Shown: one piece after another, positions 31,926 to 43,429 of the stretch
Layout: every line of letters begins with the position of its first letter
Position numbering within the stretch: position 1 is the stretch's first letter
Origin: Steinernema hermaphroditum
Taxonomy: Eukaryota; Nematoda; Chromadorea; Rhabditida; Steinernematidae
Reading direction: 5' to 3'
Assembly: GCA_030435675.1 (NCBI GenBank)
Contig: CM059622.1
Location: 13,826,001-13,890,000, forward strand
DNA: 64,000 nt
The notes under the pieces: generated by a model
Databases searched by the model: none
What the model was told of the DNA's origin: nothing
The model's input: the letters and a program-made list of their open reading frames with translations, nothing else
Program-made: the position numbers and the translations under genes

Positions 31926-32672
31926 ATGAAGTCCCTCTTCGACTCTGCCGCTTCTTCAATTGTCACTTCGCAGAAAAGAGTCTCTCTTACTGCCCTACCG
32001 GTGGCCATCAGGACTGGAATCAACCGAATGTGGTCACTCCTCAACTTCAAGAACACATATCTGTTTGTGAGGGAACCGATCCCCGATTCCTTCTTTATTT
32101 ACGACAAATCAGGATCTGTGGACGTCAGGAGAACCATGGAAAACGTGGAAGGACACATCCACCCGATTTCGTTCTTCCTCTACTGTATGGGTACAGGACT
32201 CGTGGACAAACTCGACGATGCATGGGGGAAGTGTCCCGACTTCGCTCAAGACGAACTCCTCCAGAGCTCCGACCCACTTGTGAGATTCTTCGCGGAGCTC
32301 AGTGAATACGGTAGAACAGATCCGAACAACGACCCCTACCACCTCTACTTGGACGCCTACACGCATTCTATGGAGAACTTGGCTCTGTACTTGTTTTCGA
32401 GATGCAGTCCGACTCAGCAAATGATCATAGCTGGACATCGCTTGGTTCAAACTCTGAAGGCCGACAACGCCAGGGAGTGGAGAGAAGAATGCACGCTTCT
32501 ACGGAGATACATCGAATTGAAGAAGTTCCCTATGTGCGAAGATCGTGTGGCCAGCGAGATGGAGAGACACGGAGATCTGATTCGTGAAAGGTTCTATTCG
32601 CTCCCTAAAGAGTGTCAGATGTACGAATTTAAGAACTATTTGATGAGCGATAGTGACTCTGAATCCGAATAA
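31926..32672 (+). CDS. Orphan single-exon protein, 248 residues
   Basis: An uninterrupted frame with strong coding character and no introns. There is no signal peptide or clear membrane span. The N terminus is MKSLFDSAASSIVTSQKRVS, the middle is rich in aromatic and acidic residues (HIHPISFFLYCMG), and the end is an acidic SDSDSESE tail. I do not recognise a domain. It could be a nematode-restricted protein. The start is the first ATG after 'accaaacatcaaaatc'. Confidence 0.7.
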   Translation: MKSLFDSAASSIVTSQKRVSLTALPVAIRTGINRMWSLLNFKNTYLFVREPIPDSFFIYDKSGSVDVRRTMENVEGHIHPISFFLYCMGTGLVDKLDDAWGKCPDFAQDELLQSSDPLVRFFAELSEYGRTDPNNDPYHLYLDAYTHSMENLALYLFSRCSPTQQMIIAGHRLVQTLKADNAREWREECTLLRRYIELKKFPMCEDRVASEMERHGDLIRERFYSLPKECQMYEFKNYLMSDSDSESE

Positions 32673-32679
32673 AGTTGAT

Positions 32680-34775
32680 CTGACCCCACTAAGAGTGTTA
32701 AGTACTAGCTCAAAGATACCAAATTGCATAGCTAGCTGACATTTTTTCGCCATTTTCAGTCATGGATAGGGTATGTATCCTCATGGACAGTCGTGGACAG
32801 CCATGAATAGCCTATGAACTGTTCATGGCAATCACAAAGCCTGTATAAAGTCAAATCGGCGACAAGAAGGAAATAGAAATACTCAAACAAAGCGAAGTTC
32901 GGACTCGACTAGGATCGCTAGTGGCAAAAAAACAAAAACGTCAGCTAAAGATGCATATGAGATGATGTAAGCACTTAGGCACTTAAAGTACATGTCATGA
33001 AAATCTATATGACCTTCAATACCTACTGATCAGAAAAGAGACAGGAGAAACAATACAAAACGCCGTTTTAGAAGAACATCTTCACGATAGAATGTAACGT
33101 CAAAAATGATTCACGAGCTATCGTTCTCGGCAATAAAAGTGATGTTTCACACCCCGAAGCCGTAAACACACTTAGCATCAAATGTTACACTTTCCCGTCC
33201 CTCTTTTTCATTTGCCGTTTCCGAAACGTAACGGCTTGTATCGAACGTCGGACAAATTAAAACCGACAGAATCCACCGACGCGGAATTTCATTAACGTGC
33301 ACTTTTGCATCATTGATATCTGGAATGCACATTATGCCTAAGGAGAGCGCGGATATGCTATGCATTCCATCGTGGAAAGGTACGCTTCACAACGAAGGAC
33401 CGTTTTCCGTTTTCTTTCGCACCGATTACGAAGTTTCAGTCGCTTAATGAAACATCCACCACTCAGCATCACCAAGTGGACCAGAATATGTCATTAGCAA
33501 CTTTAAAACCGATGACAAAATCGCCACGAACAAAAGGCAAAAATGGTATTTATGCGAAGTTCAGAGTGAAATTATCCTAATTGCCCTAAATTGCCGAATA
33601 AACATCTGTTGGATTCTCGTGAATCAGAGATTACAGGCATAGAGAAAACAGAGAATCGCACTATAATCGGGTAAAGAACAGTCTTAATCTTTAACTTTAA
33701 CCAGTTAAACTTCAACTTGACCGTTGACCGGATAGAAAACGGGACCCGTTGCAAAAAAAAATTGTTAAAGACGTGGCTTAGAGTGCAGAACAATCCTAAT
33801 GAGATTGCAAGCGTGAAGAGTACGCAGATATGAATTGGTTCGACGCCGGGCCGAGTTCTAATTTTGTCTGAAACTGACCGTTCCTCAACGATCATTCCGG
33901 CTGCGATACAGCCTTCGTTTCGCAGCCATTCTGTGAGTGGCCATATAAATGGGCTAGATGAACCGGCCTCCGGTTTTTACTAATGATGTCAAATTTGCGC
34001 GAAAGCATTTGCCTGGGAAGACTGAGCCCCTCCTTTCAAAATAGCGAATCACGATAGAGTGGTCGATAAGAATGACAAGAATATGAAAGCGTTCTTCAGT
34101 TAAAGTCTCTTGAGGCTTCCATCTTGCAATCAAGGGGCTGAGCACTTCTGACAATAAGTGAGTATTCCTCGGCTACAAATTTCAGAAAAAAAACTGCTAT
34201 GTGTATGCCCATAAATAGGTGTACTTAAGGTTCGTGTCGTAAATCATTTCTCTCATCTCATTTCTAAATCAGTCGTGAGCCGTCTATGTTTAGCCCCTTT
34301 ATAGCTTGTTCTAACTATCATGGAACTGAAACGACCCAAGTCACGATAAAACAAGTCGTTCTGCAAGAGAGGACACTGTAGAGCGCTCACTGTAAGTTGA
34401 GGAAATTCTGAGCACGAATTCTGGAGTGAATCTCAATAAGATCATCATGACTGGAAGAAGTTAAGATGTTCTTTAGAGTTAGGCAGGAAAAAGGAGTTAC
34501 CTGTTCGTACCTAACATTAAACAAATGCTGATGGACTGAGTTGTTGAGTTGCTCATTGAAATTCAGAATAATATAGACATATCTCAGCTAAAGCTTCAAA
34601 CTATGTGCCCATTTGCAGACCGCACCACTCTTTCTTCTGAAGTGCGCCCTCGAAATTCGCAACTCTATTGTTCTCTTTTCTTAATGAACGTTTCAGTGTT
34701 GTCAAAGCTAAAGAAATTGCATTGTTTTCTCTTTGTTAATGCTGATTGAGGAGAAATAGTTTGATTCTGTTGATT
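32680..34775. other. Intergenic, no supported gene
   Basis: This is AT-rich DNA with only short open frames. I found no exon pairs, RNA genes or terminal repeats. Confidence 0.45.
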
Positions 34776-34780
34776 AATCA

Positions 34781-35040
34781 TTAACAACTGAATATTTCTA
34801 GATTAGAATGAATGTAAAGAACGCATTCAGTTCGGACAAAACAGAACAAAATCTCCTCAGAAGCCAGGCTTATTTTCTTCGAAAAATGCGTCAAAATCAA
34901 TTCCAAAATGAACCAGAGTAAGATCCCAACGACGGCATGGGACGAGTTGAACCAGAAGACCAGCGTCAGGAACTTGAAGGACCACGGCGAAGGAAGCTCA
35001 TTTTGAACATCTCTTGTGGCGTTCTTGTTTTCCACACTGT
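34781..35040 (-). CDS. Possible exon of a small membrane protein (partial)
   Basis: After an 'aaaacag' acceptor, an open frame reads ENKNATRDVQNELPSPWSFK, then two hydrophobic stretches (FLTLVFWF, VVGILLWFILELIL), with a stop at 34781. No ATG is in frame, so an upstream exon would be needed. The transposon starting at 35306 lies in that direction. Codon use is good in the first 55 residues and worse after. Identity unknown. Confidence 0.35.
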
Positions 35041-35305
35041 TTTGGTTGTTATTGTATTAGGATGTACATTGAAATTAGTCAATTAATCGTTAAGTTATGG
35101 CCCTTTTATAATTGGTAGAACTTCTGGATCACCCTGTAGTCAGTGAAAAATGAATGAAATGGATACGTACCCTCAAATACATCCTACAGAATCCCACTTA
35201 GGTTGCACAGAGACTCCCAATGTCTAGACACAATAAAAAGAAGAACTAAAAACAGTTGAAATCAACTTATGTCTTATTCCAATACACAGTAAACACCTGC
35301 ACATA

Positions 35306-35591
35306 CAGTGGCGGAAATATAAATAGGGACACGTGCGTTGAAAACAATCTTTCGCGTTTTAGGTGTATTTTACGATAGCTGACTCCAAACAGCTTTTACT
35401 ATCCGACGTAGAATTTCCTGCTGATTCTCACAATATATAGAAGTTAGGTAATTTCCCCTGATCAGGCAACATTTTCGCTGCGGGACCAAACGGCGCTCAT
35501 TTTGTCGCGGAAATATAAATAGGGACACCTACTAAATACAGATATAATTCCAGTTTTATGAAACGGAAAATGGTAGTAACCGCTATATTGA
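35306..35591 (+). repeat. Left inverted repeat with two internal direct repeats
   Basis: The direct-repeat word lies at about 35311-35331 and again at about 35507-35527. The pair is mirrored in the right arm. Confidence 0.85.
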
Positions 35592-36461
35592 TGCCTACTG
35601 TTGATATTTAGCGGGTTTGAATGTGGTTTGGGCAATCCCCAGGTGGTTACGGTACTCAAAACTCTTAAACCTGTAATATCACAGTGTGAAGACGAATATC
35701 GAGTGTTTCCAGGTGAAATTCACACGCAAAATCGCCAGAACCATGGCGAACATCTTTTTCTTCGTTAAACATAGCACGAGAAGGTAAAAACGCCGGTTTA
35801 ATTGGCGTCTGGAGATCTTTCCTCCTTCAAAATTTAGAACGCCATATTACTGAGCATTCTTATATGGATCCCGAAACGATGTGGAAGACCGGTTTTGCAG
35901 CCTTTTTAAATTACACTACGTTGTAGAGCGTGTAAAATAACCGCTAATTACTATCTTCTGGTGATTTCCTGAGTTAACCTGGAAAAACAATACGGTTCTT
36001 CTAAATTTCGTCTAAAAAGCGTATTTTCTATTGAAAATTCTATGCTCTGGCCTGTCCACGTCCCGTATCCACATGTATCGCTGCTTTGATGCCACAAAAG
36101 ACTAAAATGGGTTTTCGAATACGCTGATTAACATGATAATATTCAAAAAATGCTAGAAACCCTGTGTTTCCGGACATTTAGGAACCCTAACAAGAAGTCT
36201 GGCCAATATAGGGATCTACGTTTTGAAGGGCAAAAGGTCTTCAGACAGAAATTAAACAAACGTTTTTGCTTCCCCGTACTACTTTTAATGGAGGAAAAGA
36301 TCAATGCCGTGAATTTCGCGATTTTGCGGATGAGTTTCACATGGAAACGCTCCATGTTCGTTTTCATCCGGTTTTGTTGCAAGTTTAAAGGTTTGGAAAT
36401 CTTAAACCAGCTGGAGATAGTCCAAATTACACTTAAATCTGCTAAATTTCACTTTTTTATG

Positions 36462-36747
36462 TCAATATAGCGGTTACTACCATTTTCCGTTTCATAAAAC
36501 TGGAATTATATCTGTATTTAGTAGGTGTCCCTATTTATATTTCCGCGACAAGATGAGCGTCGTTTGGTCCCGCAGCGAAAATGTTGCCCAATCAGGGGAA
36601 AATACCTAACTTTTATATATGATGAGAATCAGCAGGAAATTCTACGTCGGATAGTAAAATCTGTTTGGAGTCAGCTATCGTAAAATACACCTAAAACGCG
36701 AAAGATTGTTTTCAACACAGGTGTCCCTATTTATATTTCCGCCACTG
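36462..36747 (-). repeat. Right inverted repeat with two internal direct repeats
   Basis: Reverse complement of the left arm with few differences, for example 'tcaggcaac' against 'ttgcccaatca' and one or two substitutions near the inner direct repeat. Confidence 0.85.
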
Positions 36748-36749
36748 TA

Positions 36750-39190
36750 TGTATACGTACATGTTGTTGTCCCCTAGGGGTCAAAGTCCACAAGCATAAA
36801 CAATCAATAACCCATAAGGCCAAACTCAAAACCACCTTTCAGATCGTCTTCCAAAAAAAGGCCCCTTATGGCGAGTAACTCAATTAGAACGCCACACGCA
36901 GCGCTCCAGGAGGAACAATAGCCTCCGACGACGCCTCAAGTGTGCCAACCTCGTCACCGCCACTAATCCCGCCCCAAATCGCGCTCAACCGGAAAAGCCC
37001 AAAAACGGCGCCTAAAGCGGAGAAGGCCCAAACGGGAATTGATCGAGGAGGAGACCAGGGGAGAGCGCCTTCGTCGTCGAACGCTTCCGATGCTCCCGTC
37101 GGGTGGCGCCGGCAAAAGTCGCTGCGCCGCCGGGTTATTCCCTTTCCCGAAAACGCGTGCGGAGAGGAGCGCGCCGACAAATTAAAGCTCTCGCGGCGAA
37201 CTGCGCTCTTAAAACAATTATCGGTTGTGAGGGAGCCGCGTCGCCGATCCCTTGAGGCGCTTAATTGAATCGTTTGTGAGAGGCGAAAAAACGTGAAAAC
37301 ACGGAGGATTCCGAGCTTTTCGTGTCGGTGACTAACGAAGCGCAATGGAGACGTGTTTGTTGTTTTGGTCTCGAGTGATGCCAAGGGATTAAGGACCGAA
37401 AGTCACGAAAAAGTGGACATATGGCTGATGGTCCATAAGTCATGTAGGCCTAGTCTATTCATCATTTGGAGAGATGGAACTTTGTGGTTCATGAATTCAC
37501 ATGTACAAAGGAGGTCCCCAAGTGATAAACGCTGATTTGGCTGAAATCTTGCTTTACTAGTAGAAGTTGGGACGGCCCGTGCCGTATGGCGTGTGAGCCA
37601 CTTTACAAATTTAAGGACATAAAAACGCCAAATATATCCCAATGGGCCAAATATATGCTTAAGCTCAAACTGCTGCTTTCGTTGGAACGTGTTCGCTTTC
37701 TGAAATGCTTTCCTGAAAAGTGGTGCGCCAGAACACGGTCCGAACACTTCTGGACCTCCGTCCCGATCAAAAAAGGGGGCCAGTCCCGGTTCGGGATAGG
37801 CCTTTTGGATATGCGTACACCCAGTGCTCCAGGGGCTCCCTTGATATGCAATACAAGAAACTAATGAAAAACACTGTATTTTCATGGGCCTGAAGCTTGT
37901 TTTTCGGTTTTTTTTTCGAAAAGAAAAAAAAATTTTTCGGAAAAGTAGCGAGGCAGATGACGATCCGATTATTTGACCCATTGGGAACCGAATGGCCCGT
38001 CGGTGAGAAAGAATATTGCCCCCCCCCCCCTTTTTGATTATGCCTTAAAAGGGTACATGCCTTAAAATTTTACGACAGTCGACTCTATATCCGAAGTTCT
38101 ACTAGTGTGCAAAATTTCAACCAACTTGGTGTTTATCACTTAGGGGATAAACTTGGGGTGGCCAATCAAGACTAGGACATTGCCTCCTTTGAATTTACCT
38201 GGAGCGCCCGGTGCTCCCTTACTATCCAATACAAGAAACTTACAAAAAAAAAACGCTATTTACACTGGTTAAATTCAGGCCATTTTGATTATAACATCCT
38301 CGATTATCACACTTCCGTTTGAGACATCTCTTTTATTCTTTTACATCTCTCTTTTACGTCATAAGCCCGCAAAATAAATTCGTATCCAAATCAGCATCAC
38401 GATGGCATCATATGTACGCGGCAAAAAGTTGGATCCACACCTCATCATCCGAAAAAAAGTGAGTGAATGGAAACATCCTTGGAACACTTAGCTTTCAGGA
38501 TATCAAAAAAGAAACAGGATGTTTCAGGATGTACTACTGAACCTTGTAAGCTCACATCCTCAAAAGCAGCTTATTTGAGAAAAGCTTGATTTTAGGACAC
38601 ATCTATGAAATAAGCCTCTCAAGTCGAGCGGTTAAAAATGTGCGCAATAACAATTACGGGCTATAGAAGGACTATAAACCGGGCTGAAACGATTCCAAAA
38701 GCAGTTAATATAGCGGATCAGAAAGTCCGAAATAACAGGAGAAAGGCGCTCCTCACGAGGAGCGCCAGACTACGGATACGGTCACAACTAATTCCCTTAT
38801 TTGTCCACTAATGCGAAAGTCCTCAGACGCCGAGACAGGACAACCTTTAAGCCTAAAATAGTCGGAAACACGCAACAAAGCCAATATGGGCTTTGCGCCT
38901 GGCGCCGTATTCATCAAAACGCACTCGGCGAAAAAAACACGACAATCGATGGAAAGCCACTTCCGCGCTCCAAAGATTGGTGCAGCACGGAACTGCCAAC
39001 GGTCAATGGCGATGGTGCCCCGGGGGAGTAGCAGCTAATTCACGTCTTTTCGGGTGTATGCAAACAATCACTCTCTAAGATCCTCCTCTCTGTTCCTTGT
39101 CCCCGTTGTGTCCATCTATTATTTATCGTCTACGTGTGAAAGTGGTGTTCTCGAGCGTGAAAAGTAATTAATTATGAATTAAACAAAAAA
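36750..39190. other. Intergenic, GC-rich island and low-complexity runs
   Basis: Between about 36890 and 37260 the DNA is GC-rich with open frames on both strands but no ATG start or clear splice sites; it looks like a promoter-type island. A word pair ('gtgctccaggggctccc', 'caatacaagaaact') at 37825-37865 is repeated at 38205-38240. A C-run lies at 38020-38032. No gene is supported. Confidence 0.4.
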
Positions 39191-39196
39191 CTCCAA

Positions 39197-39272
39197 TCCA
39201 ACCAGCCGGATTCGAACAAGCAACCTAAGGATCTCTGGCCAACACTACAGTCCTCCAACTGAGCTATGTTCC
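39197..39272 (-). pseudogene. tRNA-Tyr pseudogene
   Basis: The minus strand matches the tRNA-Tyr genes at 25475 and 55209, including the intron, but 8-9 bases of the D arm ('gtagagcgg' region) are missing. The acceptor 5' end is GGAACATAG instead of CCAACCATAG, which cannot pair. It is unlikely to make a functional tRNA. Confidence 0.85.
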
Positions 39273-39380
39273 ATACAGTTCCAAAGACTTGTAAGATGCT
39301 TACCCATTGAAATATTGATGTTTATTAACAACTTATTATTATTAGCATTTGTACAGAGAGAACGTAGAGAAGTTGTGAGG

Positions 39381-40610
39381 TTAGTTGTCGTGGAAGAACC
39401 ACTCGGGTGGCTCCACGAAGAAGACGCCGCCGTCCATGGCACAGTATGTAGGGCAGACCTAGAATGAGCAGAAATTGAGGGGACCTGGGTGATGCAAGGA
39501 CCTTACCCCCTTCATTCCATCATCTCCCGGCTCTCCGACGCTTCCCATCGTCCCTTGAGCTCCCCTTTGGCCAGGCATTCCATTCTCCCCAGAAGCTCCA
39601 CGTCTTCCTTGCGGTCCAGGAGGTCCGTCGATTCCAGGCATGCCTGTGGGTCCCGGGGGACCCTGTTCTCCTTCCTCTCCTCTCTCGCCGGGTGGTCCAG
39701 GGATGAAGGGTGTGGGCTGAGCATCGTCTCCTGGATCTCCCACGTCTCCGTCAATTCCGGGGATTCCAGGAGGTCCTCTGGATCCAGTCTCTCCCAGCTT
39801 TCCGTCTTCTCCCTTCTTGCCAAAGGCGCCCATCACTCCTTGCGGTCCCTTCTCTCCGGGGAGGCCTGGAATTCCGGGAGGTCCTTGCACTCCCTGGGGA
39901 CACTGGTCAGGGCACAGCTTCTTGTAGTCGATTGGAGGATTACAAGGAAGACGCGTGGGCATTCCTGGCGCACCGGGCGCTCCGGGAGCTCCTCTCAGTC
40001 CCGATCGGCCAGGAAGGCCTTTGGGTCCTGGCGCGGCTTCGCACTTGCACTCGTCGAGCTGGTTGTACTGATGCTGAGGAGATCGACGAATGGTGTGCGC
40101 TTCACTGTTGGGTCGGGGACAAAGCTCAGGGTTCGTTTCACATTCGGCTATTCTGTCGAGGATTGAGGGATCCTGAAAGAGATTTCTCTGATCTTTAAAA
40201 AGAAAAAGAGAAAGAAAATGTTTCGACCTCGGCAGGATTCGAACCTGCAATCTTCGGTTCCGTAGACCGACGCGTTATCCATTGCGCCACGAGGCCATGT
40301 AGTCAAACCCTGTTGACAGCCTACTTACCACAGCTCTCTTCTCCAACGTCTTGTTCATGAACTCCCTCGACTCGACCACCATCTGAATCGACTCCAACGC
40401 CGTCACTTCACACTGCTCCAAATCGGTGTTCATGTGCTGCTCGCTCTCGGCCAGGAGCGTTCCCATCAGAGGGAGTACGGTACATAGGCAAGCCGTGGAG
40501 ACGAGGCTGATGCTGAGGGCGAAGACGAGGACCGCCTGATAGGCCAGTTCCCTCCGGTCGTCGACGACGAAGTCATCGATTTCGGCAATCCACCACGAGC
40601 GGCGTTTCAT
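39381..40610 (-). CDS. Cuticle-type collagen, about 350 residues
   Basis: Three exons: 40610-40329, 40172-39507 and 39458-39381. Exon 1 encodes the nematode cuticle collagen N-terminal region with one membrane or signal segment ([18 protein letters not shown]). Exon 2 starts [15 protein letters not shown] and has cysteines flanking Gly-X-Y blocks: [16 protein letters not shown], then an interruption with [18 protein letters not shown], then a long Gly-X-Y run to about 39510. Exon 3 gives [14 protein letters not shown] and ends FFHDN. Such collagens are secreted by the hypodermis, trimerise and are crosslinked into the cuticle. The polyadenylation signal is on the minus strand at 39321-39326. 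A tRNA-Arg occupies intron 1. A 'cttcag' acceptor lies 3 bases before the ATG and could take a spliced leader. Confidence 0.92.
40224..40296 (-). tRNA. tRNA-Arg (ACG), copy 1
   Basis: A 73-nt cloverleaf with acceptor GGCCTCG/CGAGGTC, D arm GCGCAATGGATAACGC, anticodon loop CTACGGA (ACG) and T arm GCAGGTTCGAATCCTGC. It lies in intron 1 of the collagen gene, same strand. Confidence 0.95.
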
Positions 40611-40614
40611 TGTC

Positions 40615-42040
40615 TGAAGAAGGTGGGCAGAATGATGTGGAAGGGCTGATTTTTGAGTAGGGTGTTTCAGTTGCGGGACTGACCCAATTGTGGCGCGCTT
40701 CCGTGCAACCGATGCGCTACGCAGAAAGACAAAAAGTTTAGCTGCTCGCGATCCTCGCGTGATTGCGAGTGATTGATCGCCTGACAAGATGCACTCCGCT
40801 GACACTTTGCGGTTTCCATTTTTCACAGTCGTGCTTTGCCGGAGACGTTTCAGAGACACGTCCAATGCTTAGAATGTTATAGAAACCTTCGATGAAAGAA
40901 AAGAATTAACGATGTACACGTATTATAAATGTTGATTTTTATGGATCAAAGTCAAATGGAGGCTAAAAAAATTCGATCCCTGGGTTATTTATCCAATCAG
41001 ACCCATCATTGATGTACGTTTGTGAAATGCCTCAAGCTTTCTTACTTGCCCAAATTTTCACTAATCTAGCGAACAGCTGATTACAAACTGCCAAGACATG
41101 AGTTTGCCGATCAGCTTGAGCAGCAATTTAGTGAGATTTAACAGCTTGTAAAACGCAACTTCGGTTATGTGTTCATCTACTTGTTGCTAGATGAAAAAAA
41201 TGCTCACAGTATATAATTAACTAAGCAACTCTAGGTCCGTAAACAGGTTCATGCATACTTTGATGTGGACATTCTTGTTTTGACATCAAAACAGGAAAAA
41301 CTCTGGAGTATTGCATAAAGATTTCGTTTGCAATCTTCGGAGTTTCTATCACGATATAGTATTGTTTCGGCATACATGTGAAAAACGGATAATTCGGGGC
41401 TTAATTTGCAATTTAAGACGACACGAATGAATAAAAGCTAAATTAACGAAATCTGTTTCCTCTCGGACCTTTTTTGGTAAGGGTTCAACTCGCAAGAGCA
41501 TGCTTACAAGTGACAGGCACCGATCGTACTGAAATGTGCTGGAGTAGATATAGATCGGACTGTCTCTCTTGAGCTAAATTCAGGTTCAACCTGGACTCAC
41601 AGTGATGAACAATATGAACCCTTCGTGGCTGATGAAGTTTGCCGAGACAGTAACCATCAGAATGTTCCGTATCGGCGCTCTTTTTGCGCAAAAACTTCAG
41701 AGAATTTCCTTCAAATGGCTTCTACTACGACATGCCAGCTCGCCTATGAACATTTCATATTTTCATCGCTTTGAGTCGAGTTTTAAACGGTGAACCCTGC
41801 CCGATTTTAGACTCCCCGGCACAACCTCTATCCACTACAACCCTACTCGGTAGTAGCACTTCGGAAGGTTCCCTTCTCACTTTCAAAATCTGCGTCTCTC
41901 GAATCAATCTTTCGTTTAGAAACTGTGCCTAGCGATATGCACAAAAACTAAAAATCTAACGATTCTGGCTTTACCGAAAAGTCTTCTACGCATTCCATAC
42001 GTCTTTTAAGGACTTATATCACGGTGGACTTGATTAAAGT
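40615..42040. other. Intergenic upstream of collagen
   Basis: No gene is supported. At about 41800-41880 a diverged copy of the short hairpin repeat from the mctp intron is seen, with the tail 'gcacttcggaaggttccctt'. Confidence 0.4.
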
Positions 42041-42043
42041 CGC

Positions 42044-42322
42044 CTAAACACCCCACTTATTAACGGAAGAACAGAACCCGCGCACGCAAACAAACAACAA
42101 CTGACCGTAGTAGGTCGATGAAGGCGCGAATTCCCGAATTGATTCGCTACTTTTCGGGAGTCGAGTGCGCATCGCGCGTTTTTCGGTGCTCGGAGCGGTG
42201 ACCCAAAAAGAGAGCCGAGATGGATCGACAGTGCGTCTGCTATAGTTAATTAAGGAAGCCGTTGATGTGCCGCTAAATGACCCATTTTTGGCGATTTCTT
42301 CATATGGGCAGGTGGAGTCCAT
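42044..42322 (-). CDS. Possible first exon or short protein, 92 residues
   Basis: From an ATG at 42322 the frame reads MDSTCPYEEIAKNGSFSGTS and is Ser/Thr/Arg-rich to STYYG. There a 'gtcagt' could act as a splice donor (about 42107). I found no partner exon and no family. It may be a chance open frame. Confidence 0.25.
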   Translation of the reverse strand: MDSTCPYEEIAKNGSFSGTSTASLINYSRRTVDPSRLSFWVTAPSTEKRAMRTRLPKSSESIREFAPSSTYYGQLLFVCVRGFCSSVNKWGV

Positions 42323-42415
42323 CTGTCATTTTAAAGGATTTGCTTAATCCCTGGCGGTGTCTCCATCAGATTCTAAAGGACTTCTAGAAAATCTACGTAG
42401 AAGAGAAAAAACTGT

Positions 42416-42488
42416 CGACCTCGGCAGGATTCGAACCTGCAATCTTCGGTTCCGTAGACCGACGCGTTATCCATTGCGCCACGAGGCC
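42416..42488 (-). tRNA. tRNA-Arg (ACG), copy 2
   Basis: Identical over 73 nt to the copy at 40224-40296. It lies between genes, just downstream of the membrane-protein gene on the same strand. Confidence 0.95.
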
Positions 42489-42566
42489 ATACATTGTGCA
42501 ACCCTTGAAACACATTGTGTCATTGTGAAGATTTATGATTAGAATACGGTTCAAGTGTTCGGAATG

Positions 42567-43425
42567 TCACAAGAAAGTGGGGATGCCGTCATGGAAAATG
42601 AAGTACATAAAATAGGCTTCCAAGGCCATGAGAAGGGTGATTACGGTGAGTAGAGTGTAATCGGTACGGTCGGCAACAACGAAGAAGTGGACTAGGCCGA
42701 AGTGTTTGACTCGATGACGGAAGGAGTTTCGCCGGAAGCTGGGATTCCTCTGTGGCAGTTGGATGTGCACTTCGCCGTCTGCGTTACTTGGCAAATCACT
42801 AAAGAGAGAGACTATCTAATTCCGCTTCGTGGCGCTTACGTAATGAGGAGAGGATCGGCTTCCATGGACTCTTTCTGGGGAGTCGGTGGGAACGTGAAGG
42901 ATACTCTTCCAAACGACGAAGCAGTGCTGTGGGGTCTCAGTGGGAGTGTCCTGTTCGATGGCCCTGGCGCGTCTTCCAAAGGTTCAACCGGTTGATCAAT
43001 GTACCTACACATCATCGATGTCAAAACAAGGAAATGGAAAGAACGAGAAAAAACTTTCGACCTCGGCAGGATTTGAACCTGCAATCTTCGGTTCCGTAGA
43101 CCGACGCGTTATCCATTGCGCCACGAGGCCATACTGTTGAACTTTGACTCAGATCACCTATCATCTTGCGCAACAAAACAACTGTGAAGAAAACATACCA
43201 TTGATTTTTCTGTTTGTTCATCCATCTCATCCCCGTTGTTTCGGAATGGGCCACGTCGGCATACTGTAGCGGATTGTCTGGACGCACGAAATCCTCCGAA
43301 TTGTGGTACGAATGGGTCTTCTTGTGGCCCTTCTTCTCGAGAGACGCTCCGGGGGGAAGCGAGTAGCTGTGTACAGATGGCTCGGCCGCTTTAGACGGAA
43401 TAAAATAGGATCCGTTTAAGACCAC
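42567..43425 (-). CDS. Tail-anchored-type membrane protein, about 207 residues
   Basis: Three exons (43425-43199, 43004-42840, 42798-42567) join in frame. The N-terminal two thirds are hydrophilic (MVLNGSYFIPSKAAEPSVHS; PTPQKESMEADPLLIT). A single hydrophobic segment near the end (LLTVITLLMALEAYFMYFIF) is followed by a short HDGIPTFL tail. This suggests a protein with a large cytosolic part anchored by its C terminus. I do not recognise the family. The first intron contains tRNA-Arg copy 3. The start is the ATG with the longest coding-like frame. Confidence 0.75.
43058..43130 (-). tRNA. tRNA-Arg (ACG), copy 3
   Basis: Same as copies 1 and 2 except for one change in the T loop (GTTCAAATCC for GTTCGAATCC). 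It lies in the first intron of the membrane-protein gene, same strand. Confidence 0.93.
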
Positions 43426-43429
43426 CGGA

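Larger units (their letters stand above)
35306..36747. mobile_element. Palindromic Tc1/mariner-like element, no transposase
   Basis: The ends are exact inverted complements starting cagtggcggaaatataaata and are flanked by TA on both sides. The near-identical arms are each 286 bp (35306-35591 and 36462-36747). Each arm has the terminal word ('cggaaatataaatagggaca') twice, at the tip and about 195 bp in, the IR/DR layout of some Tc1-like transposons. The inner 870 bp is also an inverted repeat but more diverged, so the whole element can fold on itself. I found no intact or clearly recognisable transposase. Confidence 0.85.

Noticed and set aside
36143..36470. Frames inside the palindromic element as a Tc1 transposase
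   Set aside because: No DDE motif order or helix-turn-helix could be followed. A 'WPDFL' resemblance to the Tc1 WPxxSPD motif is too weak, and the region is an inverted copy of the other half.
36884..37384. 166-residue minus-strand frame
   Set aside because: It starts at a non-ATG codon, has a competing plus-strand frame of equal quality and no recognisable motif; treated as GC-island noise.
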